A stretch of 64,000 nt of DNA. Origin: a virus. Shown in pieces: positions 30,590-39,318 of the stretch (position 1 is its first letter; each line of letters begins with the position of its first letter). Location of the stretch: IMG/VR virus record IMGVR_UViG_3300044980_000010, positions 1 through 64,000 of that record; one strand, written 5' to 3'. The position numbers and the translations under genes are program-made. The notes under the pieces are model-generated. The model was not told the origin of the DNA. It did no database searches and was given only the letters and a program-made list of their open reading frames with translations.

Positions 30590-30986
30590 CGCAAACAACT
30601 CAGCCATTTCTCCCGGCATTGTGATGGTCGCTCTCGTAGGGGCCGTCAGAGACCACGAAGTACCTGCGTATGCTCGAATGCACGAGGCCCAGCGCGTTGC
30701 GTGGCACAACTGCGCGATCATGGCGAACGAGGTAGAGTTCAGACCGGACCAGTTGCCAAACTACCCATTCATCAAAGAGACGGTAGGTGGACTGCCCATC
30801 ATAATCGACAATAAGCTGTGCCCCAGCACCGTAGTGTTTCACAATGCTGAGGGAAAGCCTGTGTCGCGGATTCAGATGCTCGCTGTTCCCATCGGGATCG
30901 GTGAGGAGTTTCCGGGGTACACCAACTGCAAGACCTACGAAGAGATCGAGCGCCGCGTCAAAGAAGAAGGCTGGGTGTACGAATAG
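30564..30986 (+). CDS. Hypothetical protein
   Basis: The ATG at 30564 has AGGAG at normal spacing, whereas the ATG at 30558 directly abuts it, so 30564 is chosen. The 140-aa product is mixed fold, with GLPIIIDNKLCPSTVVFHN in the middle. No motif recognised. It precedes the helicase gene by nine bases. Confidence 0.6.
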   Translation: MLDNLTKCNANNSAISPGIVMVALVGAVRDHEVPAYARMHEAQRVAWHNCAIMANEVEFRPDQLPNYPFIKETVGGLPIIIDNKLCPSTVVFHNAEGKPVSRIQMLAVPIGIGEEFPGYTNCKTYEEIERRVKEEGWVYE

Positions 30987-30995
30987 AGGAGACGC

Positions 30996-32843
30996 ATGCT
31001 AGAGCTACGACCAAGACAAAACGAATGCCTTGACTCGATCCGAAACGAGTACTTGGCTGGTGTGTACCAGCAACTCGTCGTAGCAGCTACGGGAATCGGC
31101 AAAGCCGTGATCCTAGCAAACCTCCGGCGCAGGATGCTGGACCTTCTGCCGGGGAAGATGCTGGTGTTCGCGCACCGAGAAGAACTGGTGAACCAGTTGA
31201 TGGTCACCTTGCAAGAGTGGAACCCCGACTGGAAGATCGGCAAGGAGATGGCAGATGATCGAGCAGATGATGATTGCGATGTTGTTGTGTCTTGTGTTGC
31301 TAGTATCGGTCGTGCTGGTTGTGTTCGTCTCCTACGTTTCGGTGGTTTTGACATTGTTGTATGCGACGAGGCTCATCACAGTATTGCGGCCACGTACCTA
31401 AACGTATTCGAGATCACTGGTGTACTGAAGCCGGACTCCACGAAACTGCTGGTGGGATTCACGGCAACGCCAAAACGCAAGAACATCACGCGCAACCAGA
31501 AGAAGCAGATGACGGTGCTGGACGACGAGGAACTTCTCTCGTTGAAATCGGTGTACCGCAAGATCGTGTTCTCCTACCCAATCCGCAAAGCGATCAAGGA
31601 AGGCTGGCTGGTGCCACTACGTGGCTACCGACTGAAGACCAAGATCGACCTGTCGGAAGTTAAGTCTTCCATGGGTGAGTACAAGCAGGAGGAGTTGGAG
31701 TCAGCAGTCAACACGCCGGAGCGCAACTACGGTATCGTCAACGCATGGCGCAAAGATTGTGAGAACAGGCAAACCGTGGTCTTCTGTGTGCTCATCAAGC
31801 ACGCTGAGGATTTAGCAAAAGCCTTCCGCAGTCTGGGCGTGAAAGCAGAGGCCGTGTGGGGCGTCGATCCGAGACGCGCAGAGAAACTAGCAGCGCACAA
31901 AGCCAAAGAGATCACAGTGCTGTGCAACGCGCAGCTACTGGTGGAGGGTTACGATGACTGGAGGGTATCTTGCGTCGTTGACGCAGCGCCTACTAAAAGC
32001 CCATCTGTCTACACTCAACGAATCGGTCGCGGAACAAGACTCCAAGCAGGTACTGGAAACCTTCTCGAAGCACTTTCCAGAGGTCTCGTCTTGGAGAAAA
32101 AGGACTGCATCGTTCTTGACGTTGTGGACAACAACAAGCGTTGCTCACTCGTCACTCTCCCGTCACTTGTAGGGCTGAATCCAGAGATGGACCTACAGGG
32201 ACAGTCAGTCACCGCCGTGGCAGAGAAGATGGAGGAACTTCAAGAGAAGTACCCCACGATTGATCTGTCGCAGTTGACTGACATCACCAAGGTCGATGCA
32301 TACATCGAATCGCTGGACCTGTTTGCTGCCCCCTACACTGAAGAGGTGGAGAAGTTCTCTAAGCTGACATGGATGGGCTGTTCAGACGGCTCGTACGTGC
32401 TCCAGATTCCAGAGAAGAAAGAACTGAAGGACGCCAAGGCGTTCTCCCAGTTCAAGCATGAGCGGCTACAGATCACACCGAACGATCTGGACGAGTTTGA
32501 GTTGTCCATCTCATCGGTTAGCGTCGAAGCAAAGAAGCTGGGCATCTACAACTCACTGAAAGAAGCGTTCGAGTCAGCAGATGAAGTCATGCAACGCTGC
32601 CGCCCTGATCGCATGAAGCTAGTGACGAGAGAAGCCGAGTGGCACACGCATCCAGCCTCGGAGCCAGCCAAGAAGTTGCTGCGCTCACTGAGCAAGGATC
32701 GGCCTGTGCTATACTGCTTGTGTCCCAATCCCACGAACAGAGTTCAACCTCAGCAGTGTCCGGTGTGCCGCTTGGCGACCGGGATCACCGCTGGGCAAGC
32801 GTCCGTAGCAATCAACCTGCTTCAAGCGAGGAAACGAAAATGA
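30996..32843 (+). CDS. SF2 DEAH-type helicase
   Basis: A 615-aa protein with motif I AATGIGKAV, motif II DEAH, motif III FTATP, and motif VI YTQRIGRGTR, plus a C-terminal extension (about 430-615) ending with a Cys-containing region (CLCPNPTNRVQPQQCPVC). It resembles phage UvsW-type branch-migration or restart helicases. Oddly, the Walker A Thr/Ser after the Lys is Ala (GKA), which could weaken ATP use. Preceded by GAGGAG. Confidence 0.88.
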   Translation: MLELRPRQNECLDSIRNEYLAGVYQQLVVAATGIGKAVILANLRRRMLDLLPGKMLVFAHREELVNQLMVTLQEWNPDWKIGKEMADDRADDDCDVVVSCVASIGRAGCVRLLRFGGFDIVVCDEAHHSIAATYLNVFEITGVLKPDSTKLLVGFTATPKRKNITRNQKKQMTVLDDEELLSLKSVYRKIVFSYPIRKAIKEGWLVPLRGYRLKTKIDLSEVKSSMGEYKQEELESAVNTPERNYGIVNAWRKDCENRQTVVFCVLIKHAEDLAKAFRSLGVKAEAVWGVDPRRAEKLAAHKAKEITVLCNAQLLVEGYDDWRVSCVVDAAPTKSPSVYTQRIGRGTRLQAGTGNLLEALSRGLVLEKKDCIVLDVVDNNKRCSLVTLPSLVGLNPEMDLQGQSVTAVAEKMEELQEKYPTIDLSQLTDITKVDAYIESLDLFAAPYTEEVEKFSKLTWMGCSDGSYVLQIPEKKELKDAKAFSQFKHERLQITPNDLDEFELSISSVSVEAKKLGIYNSLKEAFESADEVMQRCRPDRMKLVTREAEWHTHPASEPAKKLLRSLSKDRPVLYCLCPNPTNRVQPQQCPVCRLATGITAGQASVAINLLQARKRK

Positions 32844-33091
32844 AATACATAGCAAACCCTGTGATTGTTGATGTAGAGGAGATAACTGCGGTGTTCTCTG
32901 CTGGTGCCTCGGATCAAGTCACCAGCTACGCTGTGCTGCTTGGCAACGGGCAGAGGATTTCCCTCAGCTACGAGATGACCGCACGCTACGAGCCGAAGGT
33001 GGGTGATTACATTGTCACCCAAGAAGACGGCTACGTATACCTCAACCCAAAGGCTGTGCTGGAACGCAAATACCGACCGCTGGAGAACTAA
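32840..33091 (+). CDS. Hypothetical beta-rich protein
   Basis: An 83-aa ORF coupled by ATGA to the helicase. Beta-rich (VIVDVEEITAVFSAG, QRISLSYEMTARYEPKVGDY) like a small barrel; no family recognised. Shares its last base with the next ATG. Confidence 0.6.
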   Translation: MKYIANPVIVDVEEITAVFSAGASDQVTSYAVLLGNGQRISLSYEMTARYEPKVGDYIVTQEDGYVYLNPKAVLERKYRPLEN

Positions 33092-33396
33092 TGGCCTTCC
33101 CACAAATCAACGAAGAGCAGGTGTCCGCGCTTACGGGGATGTCCACTGGTCTAGGGGCCATCTCCGTCGCGGTGCCTGACATGAAGAAGGACAGCTACGA
33201 GAGCTACAACTTGATGACTGCGGAACTTTGCGATCTCAATCAGTTGGTGATCCTCGGGCTGCTGAAGGAGATCACGGATCAGTGCGGCGACAAACTGGCA
33301 ACGATGTACGCCATGTCGAACCGTCACTTCCGCATCTTCGAGATCACGGAAATCGGACGCAAGTTGTTTGATGGAGTCGAACGCACTATTCAATAG
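33091..33396 (+). CDS. Hypothetical helical protein
   Basis: A 101-aa ORF in a TAATG overlap, mostly helical (NLMTAELCDLNQLVILGLLK). It sits between helicase and primase-helicase genes, so a replication role is possible but unsupported by motif. Confidence 0.6.
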   Translation: MAFPQINEEQVSALTGMSTGLGAISVAVPDMKKDSYESYNLMTAELCDLNQLVILGLLKEITDQCGDKLATMYAMSNRHFRIFEITEIGRKLFDGVERTIQ

Positions 33397-33404
33397 GGAG
33401 AGCA

Positions 33405-35489
33405 ATGAACAAGGCTGTACCAGCAGAACTGAGTAAGAGCGCCGCCATGGCGTTTGTTATCTCCCAAGGCTGGAACTGGGAAGGCCCCAACGGTGGGCAG
33501 ATTCAAGTCGAGGTGTGCCCCTTCTGCAAGAAGGGCGAGAGCAAGTTCTACATCGCAGTCTGCGATCCAGAGGAGTCAACACGGGATGGTTTATTCTTTT
33601 GCCACCACGGAAGCTGCCAAAAAACTGGTAATCTACGAACCCTCCAAGAACACCTTGGCTTACGGGTGGCTGGAGTCGATTCTCGCAAGGAGTGGGCGGG
33701 AACTAAGGGCGAACAAGAGCAACTGCCTAACGCCGACATGTGCCACGCAAATCTTCTATCTGATGCGGATGCTATGGACTACCTCTTACATGTCCGTGGT
33801 TTCTCAAGAGAGATTATCGAGAAGCAAAAACTTGGATTGGTGCCGCAGCGGTTCTTTCGTGAGGCTGGAACCGTCAAGGCTCTGGTCATCCCATATCTAG
33901 TCAACGGCAACGTGGTGTTTGCAAAATACCGCACTCTGCCGCCGTCACCTAAGGACTTCACGTCTTCAACTGGGTGGGACGCTCCGCTGTACAACGGAGA
34001 GGTGCTGAACGAGGACATCCACGACGTGGTATTCGTCGAGGGTGAGACCAACACAATCTCTCTGCTCAACTACGGCGTCCACAACATTGTGGGAGTGCCG
34101 GGAGCGAACATCAAGAAGGCCACGTGGATCGAGCAGTTGGACAAGATGATCGAGACCGGACTCAAGGTCTACATCCTGTACGACGATGACAAGGTGGGCC
34201 GCAAAGCCGCACAGGAGATCGCCTCGCGCATCGGCTACGACAAGTGCTACCGCATGATGCTGCCTCGTTTTGAGGTGGTGGTCCCTGTGGATCAGTGCAA
34301 GTTGTGCGACAAGGACGGCTGGGCACTGAAGGACGGCATCGACAAGCACTCACCCTGCGATCACAAACGTTTGGGCAAAGACATCAACGAGTGGTTCCAA
34401 CTTGGCGGCGGTACACTGGAAGCCTTCGAGGAAATGAAGAAGGCCGCAGTGCTCTTCGACGTGACAGGCGTCACAGGTATTACGGACGCTCTGCAACAGA
34501 TCGAGGACGAACTGAACGGCAAGGTTGATCTGGCTCCTACGTACACCTCGCAGTACCCCGAGCTAAACAAGCTGGTGGGATTCGAGGACGGCGACATCAT
34601 CGACATCGTTGCGCCGGAGAAGGTTGGCAAGACGACGCTGGGCCTCAACCTGTTAGACCACATGGTCAAGACGTACGGCGAGGATGGACTTCTGGTCTGT
34701 CTGGAGATGACACAAGCGCGACTTGCTAAGAAGTGGGTCTCGTTGGTGACAGGCTGGGAAGACAAGATTGTAGAGGCTGGCACACCTGAAGCAAAGGTGA
34801 AGCTGATTGAGTTGAAGAGTGCAGTGAAGCAGGCGCGTGACATTCAGCAAACGCGCACCGCAGACCTGTACTTCGCGTACCCACAGATGGTGAAGGAACC
34901 TGAGGACGTTTTCAAACTCATCAGGGACTGCATCCGGCGCTACGGCGTCAAATGGGTCATGTTCGACAACGTGCAGCGCCTGTGCGACGACACTCTGAAA
35001 AACCAAGCGCACCGCACGGTTCACATGTCGCAAATCAGCAAAGGGTTCGCAAAGCTGGCGAAGGATTACCGGATCAAGTTGATTCGCATCCTCCAGCCGA
35101 AGCGCATCGAGAAAGGACAGGTCATCACCACGAACGACGTTGACGGCAGCAGCCAAGTCGCCAAAGATTGCGATTGCATGATTACCATGTGGCGCAAGGT
35201 CGTAGGGGAGATGAAGAAGAGCGAGTATGAGGAAGAATCTGAGGGGTTCAAAGAGACCGACATCTCCTTTGAGCCAAAGACAAAACTTACTGTCGGACTG
35301 TCTCGCTATTCTGCTGGGGGTTCGTGTTACGTCTTTTGTGATGGAGCACGTTCTCAGTTCCGATCCTACAAGGAAGAAGAGAAGGCACAGCTAAACGCGA
35401 ACCTTCAGAAGTTCAACAACCTGATCCCGATGGAGTCCGGCGCACAAGTGCCTGTGGCTCCTGCCTCAACAGCAAACATTCCAATCTAA
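33405..35489 (+). CDS. Primase-helicase (T7 gp4 type)
   Basis: A 694-aa fusion. N-terminal zinc-binding primase domain (CPFCKKGESKFYI ... CHHGSCQKTGNL), TOPRIM domain (VVFVEGETNTISLL, VYILYDDDKVGRKA) and a C-terminal RecA-like DnaB-type helicase with Walker A APEKVGKTTLGLN and Walker B-like KWVMFDNVQ. It would synthesise primers and unwind the fork. A second Cys cluster (CKLCDKDGW ... CDHKR) lies between the domains. Preceded by GGGAGAG. Confidence 0.92.
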   Translation: MNKAVPAELSKSAAMAFVISQGWNWEGPNGGQIQVEVCPFCKKGESKFYIAVCDPEESTRDGLFFCHHGSCQKTGNLRTLQEHLGLRVAGVDSRKEWAGTKGEQEQLPNADMCHANLLSDADAMDYLLHVRGFSREIIEKQKLGLVPQRFFREAGTVKALVIPYLVNGNVVFAKYRTLPPSPKDFTSSTGWDAPLYNGEVLNEDIHDVVFVEGETNTISLLNYGVHNIVGVPGANIKKATWIEQLDKMIETGLKVYILYDDDKVGRKAAQEIASRIGYDKCYRMMLPRFEVVVPVDQCKLCDKDGWALKDGIDKHSPCDHKRLGKDINEWFQLGGGTLEAFEEMKKAAVLFDVTGVTGITDALQQIEDELNGKVDLAPTYTSQYPELNKLVGFEDGDIIDIVAPEKVGKTTLGLNLLDHMVKTYGEDGLLVCLEMTQARLAKKWVSLVTGWEDKIVEAGTPEAKVKLIELKSAVKQARDIQQTRTADLYFAYPQMVKEPEDVFKLIRDCIRRYGVKWVMFDNVQRLCDDTLKNQAHRTVHMSQISKGFAKLAKDYRIKLIRILQPKRIEKGQVITTNDVDGSSQVAKDCDCMITMWRKVVGEMKKSEYEEESEGFKETDISFEPKTKLTVGLSRYSAGGSCYVFCDGARSQFRSYKEEEKAQLNANLQKFNNLIPMESGAQVPVAPASTANIPI

Positions 35490-35497
35490 GGAGAACC

Positions 35498-35701
35498 ATG
35501 AAGAACGTTCTGGCACGCTACGCAAAAGCAATCGCAGGAATCTACGCTCGCGCCGCACGGCGTCAGCAAGTGACACTCACAGACGATCAACTGAAGGGTG
35601 TCGCCTACTACACCGCAGCCGCAGAGACGGTGCAGGCGCTGATGCTTCAGCCGACGCCAGCATGGACCTTCCTGAAGTTTGAGAAGTCACGCATTCTGTA
35701 A
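35498..35701 (+). CDS. Hypothetical small basic protein
   Basis: A 67-aa ORF with AAGGAG upstream; Ala/Arg-rich helix (RYAKAIAGIYARAARRQQ) then a second helix. It lies between the primase-helicase gene and a terminator. Function unknown. Confidence 0.6.
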   Translation: MKNVLARYAKAIAGIYARAARRQQVTLTDDQLKGVAYYTAAAETVQALMLQPTPAWTFLKFEKSRIL

Positions 35702-35709
35702 GACGCCTT

Positions 35710-35744
35710 GGGACCGAGCGAGTATCGGTCCCGCCATTTTTGTT
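35710..35744 (+). terminator. Rho-independent terminator
   Basis: GGGACCGA pairs with TCGGTCCC (8 bp, 7-base loop) and is followed by GCCATTTTTGTTT. It ends the replication operon from the left; the next gene starts 12 bases after the T-run. Confidence 0.88.
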
Positions 35745-35756
35745 TCTGGAGACGAC

Positions 35757-36365
35757 ATGAACAGAATCTACTTCAGCATGGACATTGAGACTGACGGCGT
35801 GGTCGCCGGACGCAACAACATGCTTTCTCTCGGTGCCTGTGCAATCGACATGGAAACGGGAGACATCATCTCCACGTTCAAGATGAATCTGTCACTGGTG
35901 CCGGACCTTCTGGTTGACCGGGACACAATGAACTGGTGGAAGCAACACCCTGAGGCGTACCAAGCGGCAAGGAAAGATGCAGTACCGCCATCTGTGGTGA
36001 TGATTGAGTTCGTGCGCTGGGTGCTGAACTTCTCGACGCCTGATTCCATCATCTTCGCATGGAAGCCTGTGATGGACTTAGCATTCGTCCGTTACTACCT
36101 GCACAGGTTTCACCCGCAGGGAGAGTTTCTGGCGATCCACAGCATCTTTGGGCGTCAGGGCTTCGGGATGGATCAAAAGACAGTCGCGGCGCTAACGCTG
36201 CGCCAGCCGTACCGCAAGACCAAAATGGACAGCCTGCCGAACTCGGTGCGGCTGAATGACAAGAGCGAAGTGATCGAGCAGCACAGCCATGATGCGTTAG
36301 AAGACGCCATGGAGCAGGCACACATCTTCTGGAACTGTGTCCGCAGAATCGGAGTGGAACTATGA
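35757..36365 (+). CDS. DnaQ-like 3'-5' exonuclease
   Basis: A 202-aa DEDD-family protein. SMDIETDG supplies the first two acidic ligands, LAFVRYYL region the third and SHDALEDA the His/Asp of the ExoIII motif. It could proofread or trim DNA or RNA ends. TGGAG precedes the ATG. Confidence 0.82.
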   Translation: MNRIYFSMDIETDGVVAGRNNMLSLGACAIDMETGDIISTFKMNLSLVPDLLVDRDTMNWWKQHPEAYQAARKDAVPPSVVMIEFVRWVLNFSTPDSIIFAWKPVMDLAFVRYYLHRFHPQGEFLAIHSIFGRQGFGMDQKTVAALTLRQPYRKTKMDSLPNSVRLNDKSEVIEQHSHDALEDAMEQAHIFWNCVRRIGVEL

Positions 36366-37597
36366 GTTGGTTCAATCAAGTTGCAAGCGCACGAGCGGAG
36401 AAGACGAACAGCACGCATCGCGTGAACGTCATCCGCATTGACGAAATCCTACCTCACCCAACGCAGGTGAGGGATTACCCAGACGACACAAACAAGCTGG
36501 GCATCGTCTACGTAGGAGGCTACCAGTGCGTAGTCAGCCTGAAGGAGTACAAGGTGGGAGACCTTGCGCTCTACATCCAGCCGGACACCATCGTTCCTCC
36601 CACGGACCCGTTCAAGTTCCTGTGGGCTGACCGTGAGTTCGCAGACGGCACGATCCCAGAGAAGTTGCGACGGATCACCGTACGCCGCTTCCGCAAGGAG
36701 TGGTCTGAAGGTCTTCTGATGCCAATCAGCGCGTTCGGTACGCAGGTGGATGCCGACGTGGCGTTCCTCAACAGCGGCCACACGATGCGCGAAGGAGAAG
36801 ACGTTGCGGCGCTGCTGGGCTTCAAGCACTATGTGGAGCCGGAGCCTGTCGCCAACATCAACGCGAAGCAGCAATACAAGGGTTGGCCGAAGAGCGCGAA
36901 GGGATGGTTCTACTACATCCTTGAAGTCTTGCACATCTACAAGCAGGTTACTTACGGCAGCGACCAGACGAAGCCGCCGAAGCAGTTCTGCCCTGTGTAC
37001 GACGTGGAAGCACTCAAGAACTATCCACGGACGTTCGCAGAGGATGAGAACGTGTTCGTCACTGAGAAGTTGCACGGCTCGAACGCTCGCTACATCTTCA
37101 CCTCAGCGGACCAGAAGATGCATGTGGGATCGCATAACTACTGGAAGTCTGAAGCCTCGACGTGCATCTGGCGCAGGGCGCTGAAAGAGTTCCCGTGGAT
37201 CGAGCAGTTCTGCCGCGAGTTCCCAGATCACGTGCTGTACGGTGAAATCCTGCCGACTCAGACTGGCTACCGCTACGGTTGCGCGAAGGACGAGATCAAG
37301 TTCCGCGCATTCGACGTGCTGAAGCCAGACGGCACCTACGTGGACAAGCAGCAGCTTTACGGCATGGGCCCACTGGGCCTCGGCCAGAACTTGGTTCCGC
37401 TCCTCTACGTGGGACAGTGGGGAACCGGGGAGTCCATCAAGGCTCTGGCTCAGGGCAAGAGCAAGCTGGACAGTTCGCACCTGCTGGAAGGCATCGTCAT
37501 CAGTTCGGCTGTGGAGCGCGTCGTGCGCGGCCTTGGTCGAGCGCAACTGAAGTTGAAATCCATGGCGTTCATGGAGAAGGAAGGCAAAAACAAATGA
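36362..37597 (+). CDS. ATP-grasping RNA ligase (DRB0094/Rnl5-like)
   Basis: A 411-aa protein. The nucleotidyltransferase motif I is VTEKLHGSNARYIF near residue 230, motif III FRAFDVLKPDG, motif IV LLEGIVIS and motif V QLKLKSMAF. An N-terminal beta-rich region of about 200 residues fits the OB-type domain of the DRB0094 family. Such ligases join 3'-OH and 5'-phosphate RNA ends, complementing RtcB at 17138. Coupled by ATGA to the exonuclease gene. Confidence 0.85.
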   Translation: MSWFNQVASARAEKTNSTHRVNVIRIDEILPHPTQVRDYPDDTNKLGIVYVGGYQCVVSLKEYKVGDLALYIQPDTIVPPTDPFKFLWADREFADGTIPEKLRRITVRRFRKEWSEGLLMPISAFGTQVDADVAFLNSGHTMREGEDVAALLGFKHYVEPEPVANINAKQQYKGWPKSAKGWFYYILEVLHIYKQVTYGSDQTKPPKQFCPVYDVEALKNYPRTFAEDENVFVTEKLHGSNARYIFTSADQKMHVGSHNYWKSEASTCIWRRALKEFPWIEQFCREFPDHVLYGEILPTQTGYRYGCAKDEIKFRAFDVLKPDGTYVDKQQLYGMGPLGLGQNLVPLLYVGQWGTGESIKALAQGKSKLDSSHLLEGIVISSAVERVVRGLGRAQLKLKSMAFMEKEGKNK

Positions 37598-37863
37598 CAG
37601 CACTGAACCTGACTCAGACCATAATCGAGTTCTACGAGCTACGGCTCAAAGGTCTCGACGTGCATGGTAAGCCAATCCCCGGCGAGAATCCGACGCGCTT
37701 CACTGCGAACGATCTTCGTCAGTATGTGAACGCCAAGAACTTTGGCACGGCTCCGGCCTCGGCTGATCGCGTCATGCGTAATCTACGCAAGGCAGAGAAG
37801 ATCAACTACGTGTTGACCAACCGAGCGCAGTCGCTGTACACTGCAATCCCTCTGGTGAAATAG
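37594..37863 (+). CDS. Hypothetical winged-helix-like protein
   Basis: An 89-aa ORF coupled by ATGA. Helix-rich with a C-terminal beta pair (SADRVMRNLRKAEKINYVLT), compatible with a winged helix, though no family is certain. Next gene starts one base after the stop. Confidence 0.55.
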   Translation: MTALNLTQTIIEFYELRLKGLDVHGKPIPGENPTRFTANDLRQYVNAKNFGTAPASADRVMRNLRKAEKINYVLTNRAQSLYTAIPLVK

Positions 37864-37864
37864 T

Positions 37865-38371
37865 TTGATCATCATCGGGATTGACCCCGGCCTCAATGGC
37901 GCTGTGGGAGTGATCGACGAACGTTTGGACCCTCGTTGCAGGGCCAAGGTCTTCGACACTCCCACCATGACGGTATCGGGTGAGAAAGACAAGCGCGTGT
38001 ACAACAAAGCTGCAATGGCTTCGCTGCTGACTCCGTACGTAGGGCAAGATGTCCTCGTCGTTCTGGAGTCTGTCCACAGCATGCCAAAGCAGGGTGTAGC
38101 ATCGTCGTTTTCCTTTGGGCGCGGCCTCGGTATGTGGGAAGGCATCATCGCAGCACTCGCTCTTCCCCTTGAAATGCCCAGCCCCCAGAGGTGGAAGAAA
38201 GAAATGCTTGCCGATCAGGGCAAGTCGAAGGACGCGGCACGCTACAAAGCTGTCCAATTGTTCCCTGAAATCGCAGACCAGTTCAAGTTGGTGAAGCACG
38301 ACGGTCGCGCAGAGGCACTGCTGATGGCTGTCTACGGACAACGACTGAGAAAGCGAGACAATGACAACTAG
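37865..38371 (+). CDS. RuvC-like Holliday junction resolvase
   Basis: A 168-aa protein from TTG. IIGIDPGLNGAVG has the first catalytic Asp, VVLESVHSMPKQG the Glu, and KHDGRAEALLMA the C-terminal His/Asp pair of RuvC-family nucleases. It would cut four-way junctions arising from RecA-driven recombination. The endonuclease VII-like genes may overlap in function. Confidence 0.88.
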   Translation: MIIIGIDPGLNGAVGVIDERLDPRCRAKVFDTPTMTVSGEKDKRVYNKAAMASLLTPYVGQDVLVVLESVHSMPKQGVASSFSFGRGLGMWEGIIAALALPLEMPSPQRWKKEMLADQGKSKDAARYKAVQLFPEIADQFKLVKHDGRAEALLMAVYGQRLRKRDNDN

Positions 38372-38789
38372 AGAAGTAGAGTTGAAGCAGAGTTGGATGG
38401 AAGCATTCAACAATGTTACCGCGCTGTATTCGATCCTGAAAGCCAACACACAAGCCCTGCGACCGAAGCAGGTTCTGTACCGTGCTGACGAAGCCGAGTC
38501 GTTACCTATCGACTTTGTGATCGACGTGGAAATCAAGGCGAAGCGGCTCTTAGGTGAGTCGATCTACCTCGTGTTCCTGCGTGCGGTGTTCAACGAGAAT
38601 CTGGAAATCCTGCCCGTGTACACACGGGAGGCTTTGGGACGGAACTGGCTGAGTTATGGTCTCGGACCCGAAGGCGCGTACCGCAAGCTGTTCTTTGCGG
38701 TGAAGAACGAACAAATCCGCAGCTACCTCAAGGAGCAAAATGGAAACGGCAACGCCAGTGACGGAAACACTACCTACGCCACCGCTTAA
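38361..38789 (+). CDS. Hypothetical protein
   Basis: A 142-aa ORF overlapping the resolvase end by 11 bases and the next gene by 50. Helical N-terminus, beta middle (IYLVFLRAVFNENLEIL). The last 20 residues (NGNGNASDGNTT) are low complexity and lie in the overlap. No family recognised. Confidence 0.6.
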   Translation: MTTREVELKQSWMEAFNNVTALYSILKANTQALRPKQVLYRADEAESLPIDFVIDVEIKAKRLLGESIYLVFLRAVFNENLEILPVYTREALGRNWLSYGLGPEGAYRKLFFAVKNEQIRSYLKEQNGNGNASDGNTTYATA

Positions 38790-39318
38790 CCCACCTGAAG
38801 TCGGAGATACCTTGACAGTCAACGGAGAAGACGTAACCGTGACTGCCGTAGAGGTGAACTCCGAGAACATCCCTGAACCCGCTGCACCGCCTGCTGCGCC
38901 GGATAAGTTGACGCCGAAGCAGATCGGACAACTGCGCCGCCAGTACATCACCAATGTGAACGGCACGGTGAAATCCTGCGGACACAAGGACAACTTCAGC
39001 AAGAACGAGAAGCGAGAAGGCAAGACGCCGAACAACAACTGCGCCGGATGCTGGGAAGCGTACTTTATGACCAGCGTCGATCTGGACTTCATTCACACTG
39101 TCCTGACCACGAAGGGTGCCAAAGCACTCGTGGCGATGAAGGGCACGAAGTTCGTTCGCATGTTCCACGGCTTCCTCTCCAGCAAGATGTTGCCAATGCT
39201 GGCAGCGGAGATCAATAACAAGACGCTACCCGAAGAGGTGGCACCAGCGCAGATCGTAGGAGGAACTTTTGGAACAAACGAAGTCAGCGAAGTTTCGTCA
39301 GTTGGAAGCCCTCAGTAA
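38740..39318 (+). CDS. Hypothetical zinc-motif protein upstream of recA
   Basis: A 192-aa ORF with AAGGAG upstream. Pro/Thr-rich N-terminus, then SCGHKDNF ... NNCAGCWEAYF (Cys/His zinc site, about residues 79-110) and a helical C-terminus. It overlaps recA by 50 bases, so a recombination-accessory role is possible (inference). Confidence 0.6.
   Translation: METATPVTETLPTPPLNPPEVGDTLTVNGEDVTVTAVEVNSENIPEPAAPPAAPDKLTPKQIGQLRRQYITNVNGTVKSCGHKDNFSKNEKREGKTPNNNCAGCWEAYFMTSVDLDFIHTVLTTKGAKALVAMKGTKFVRMFHGFLSSKMLPMLAAEINNKTLPEEVAPAQIVGGTFGTNEVSEVSSVGSPQ

Noticed and set aside
32705-32713. TGCTATACT promoter inside the helicase gene
   Set aside because: No usable -35 and it lies in strongly coding sequence; likely chance.
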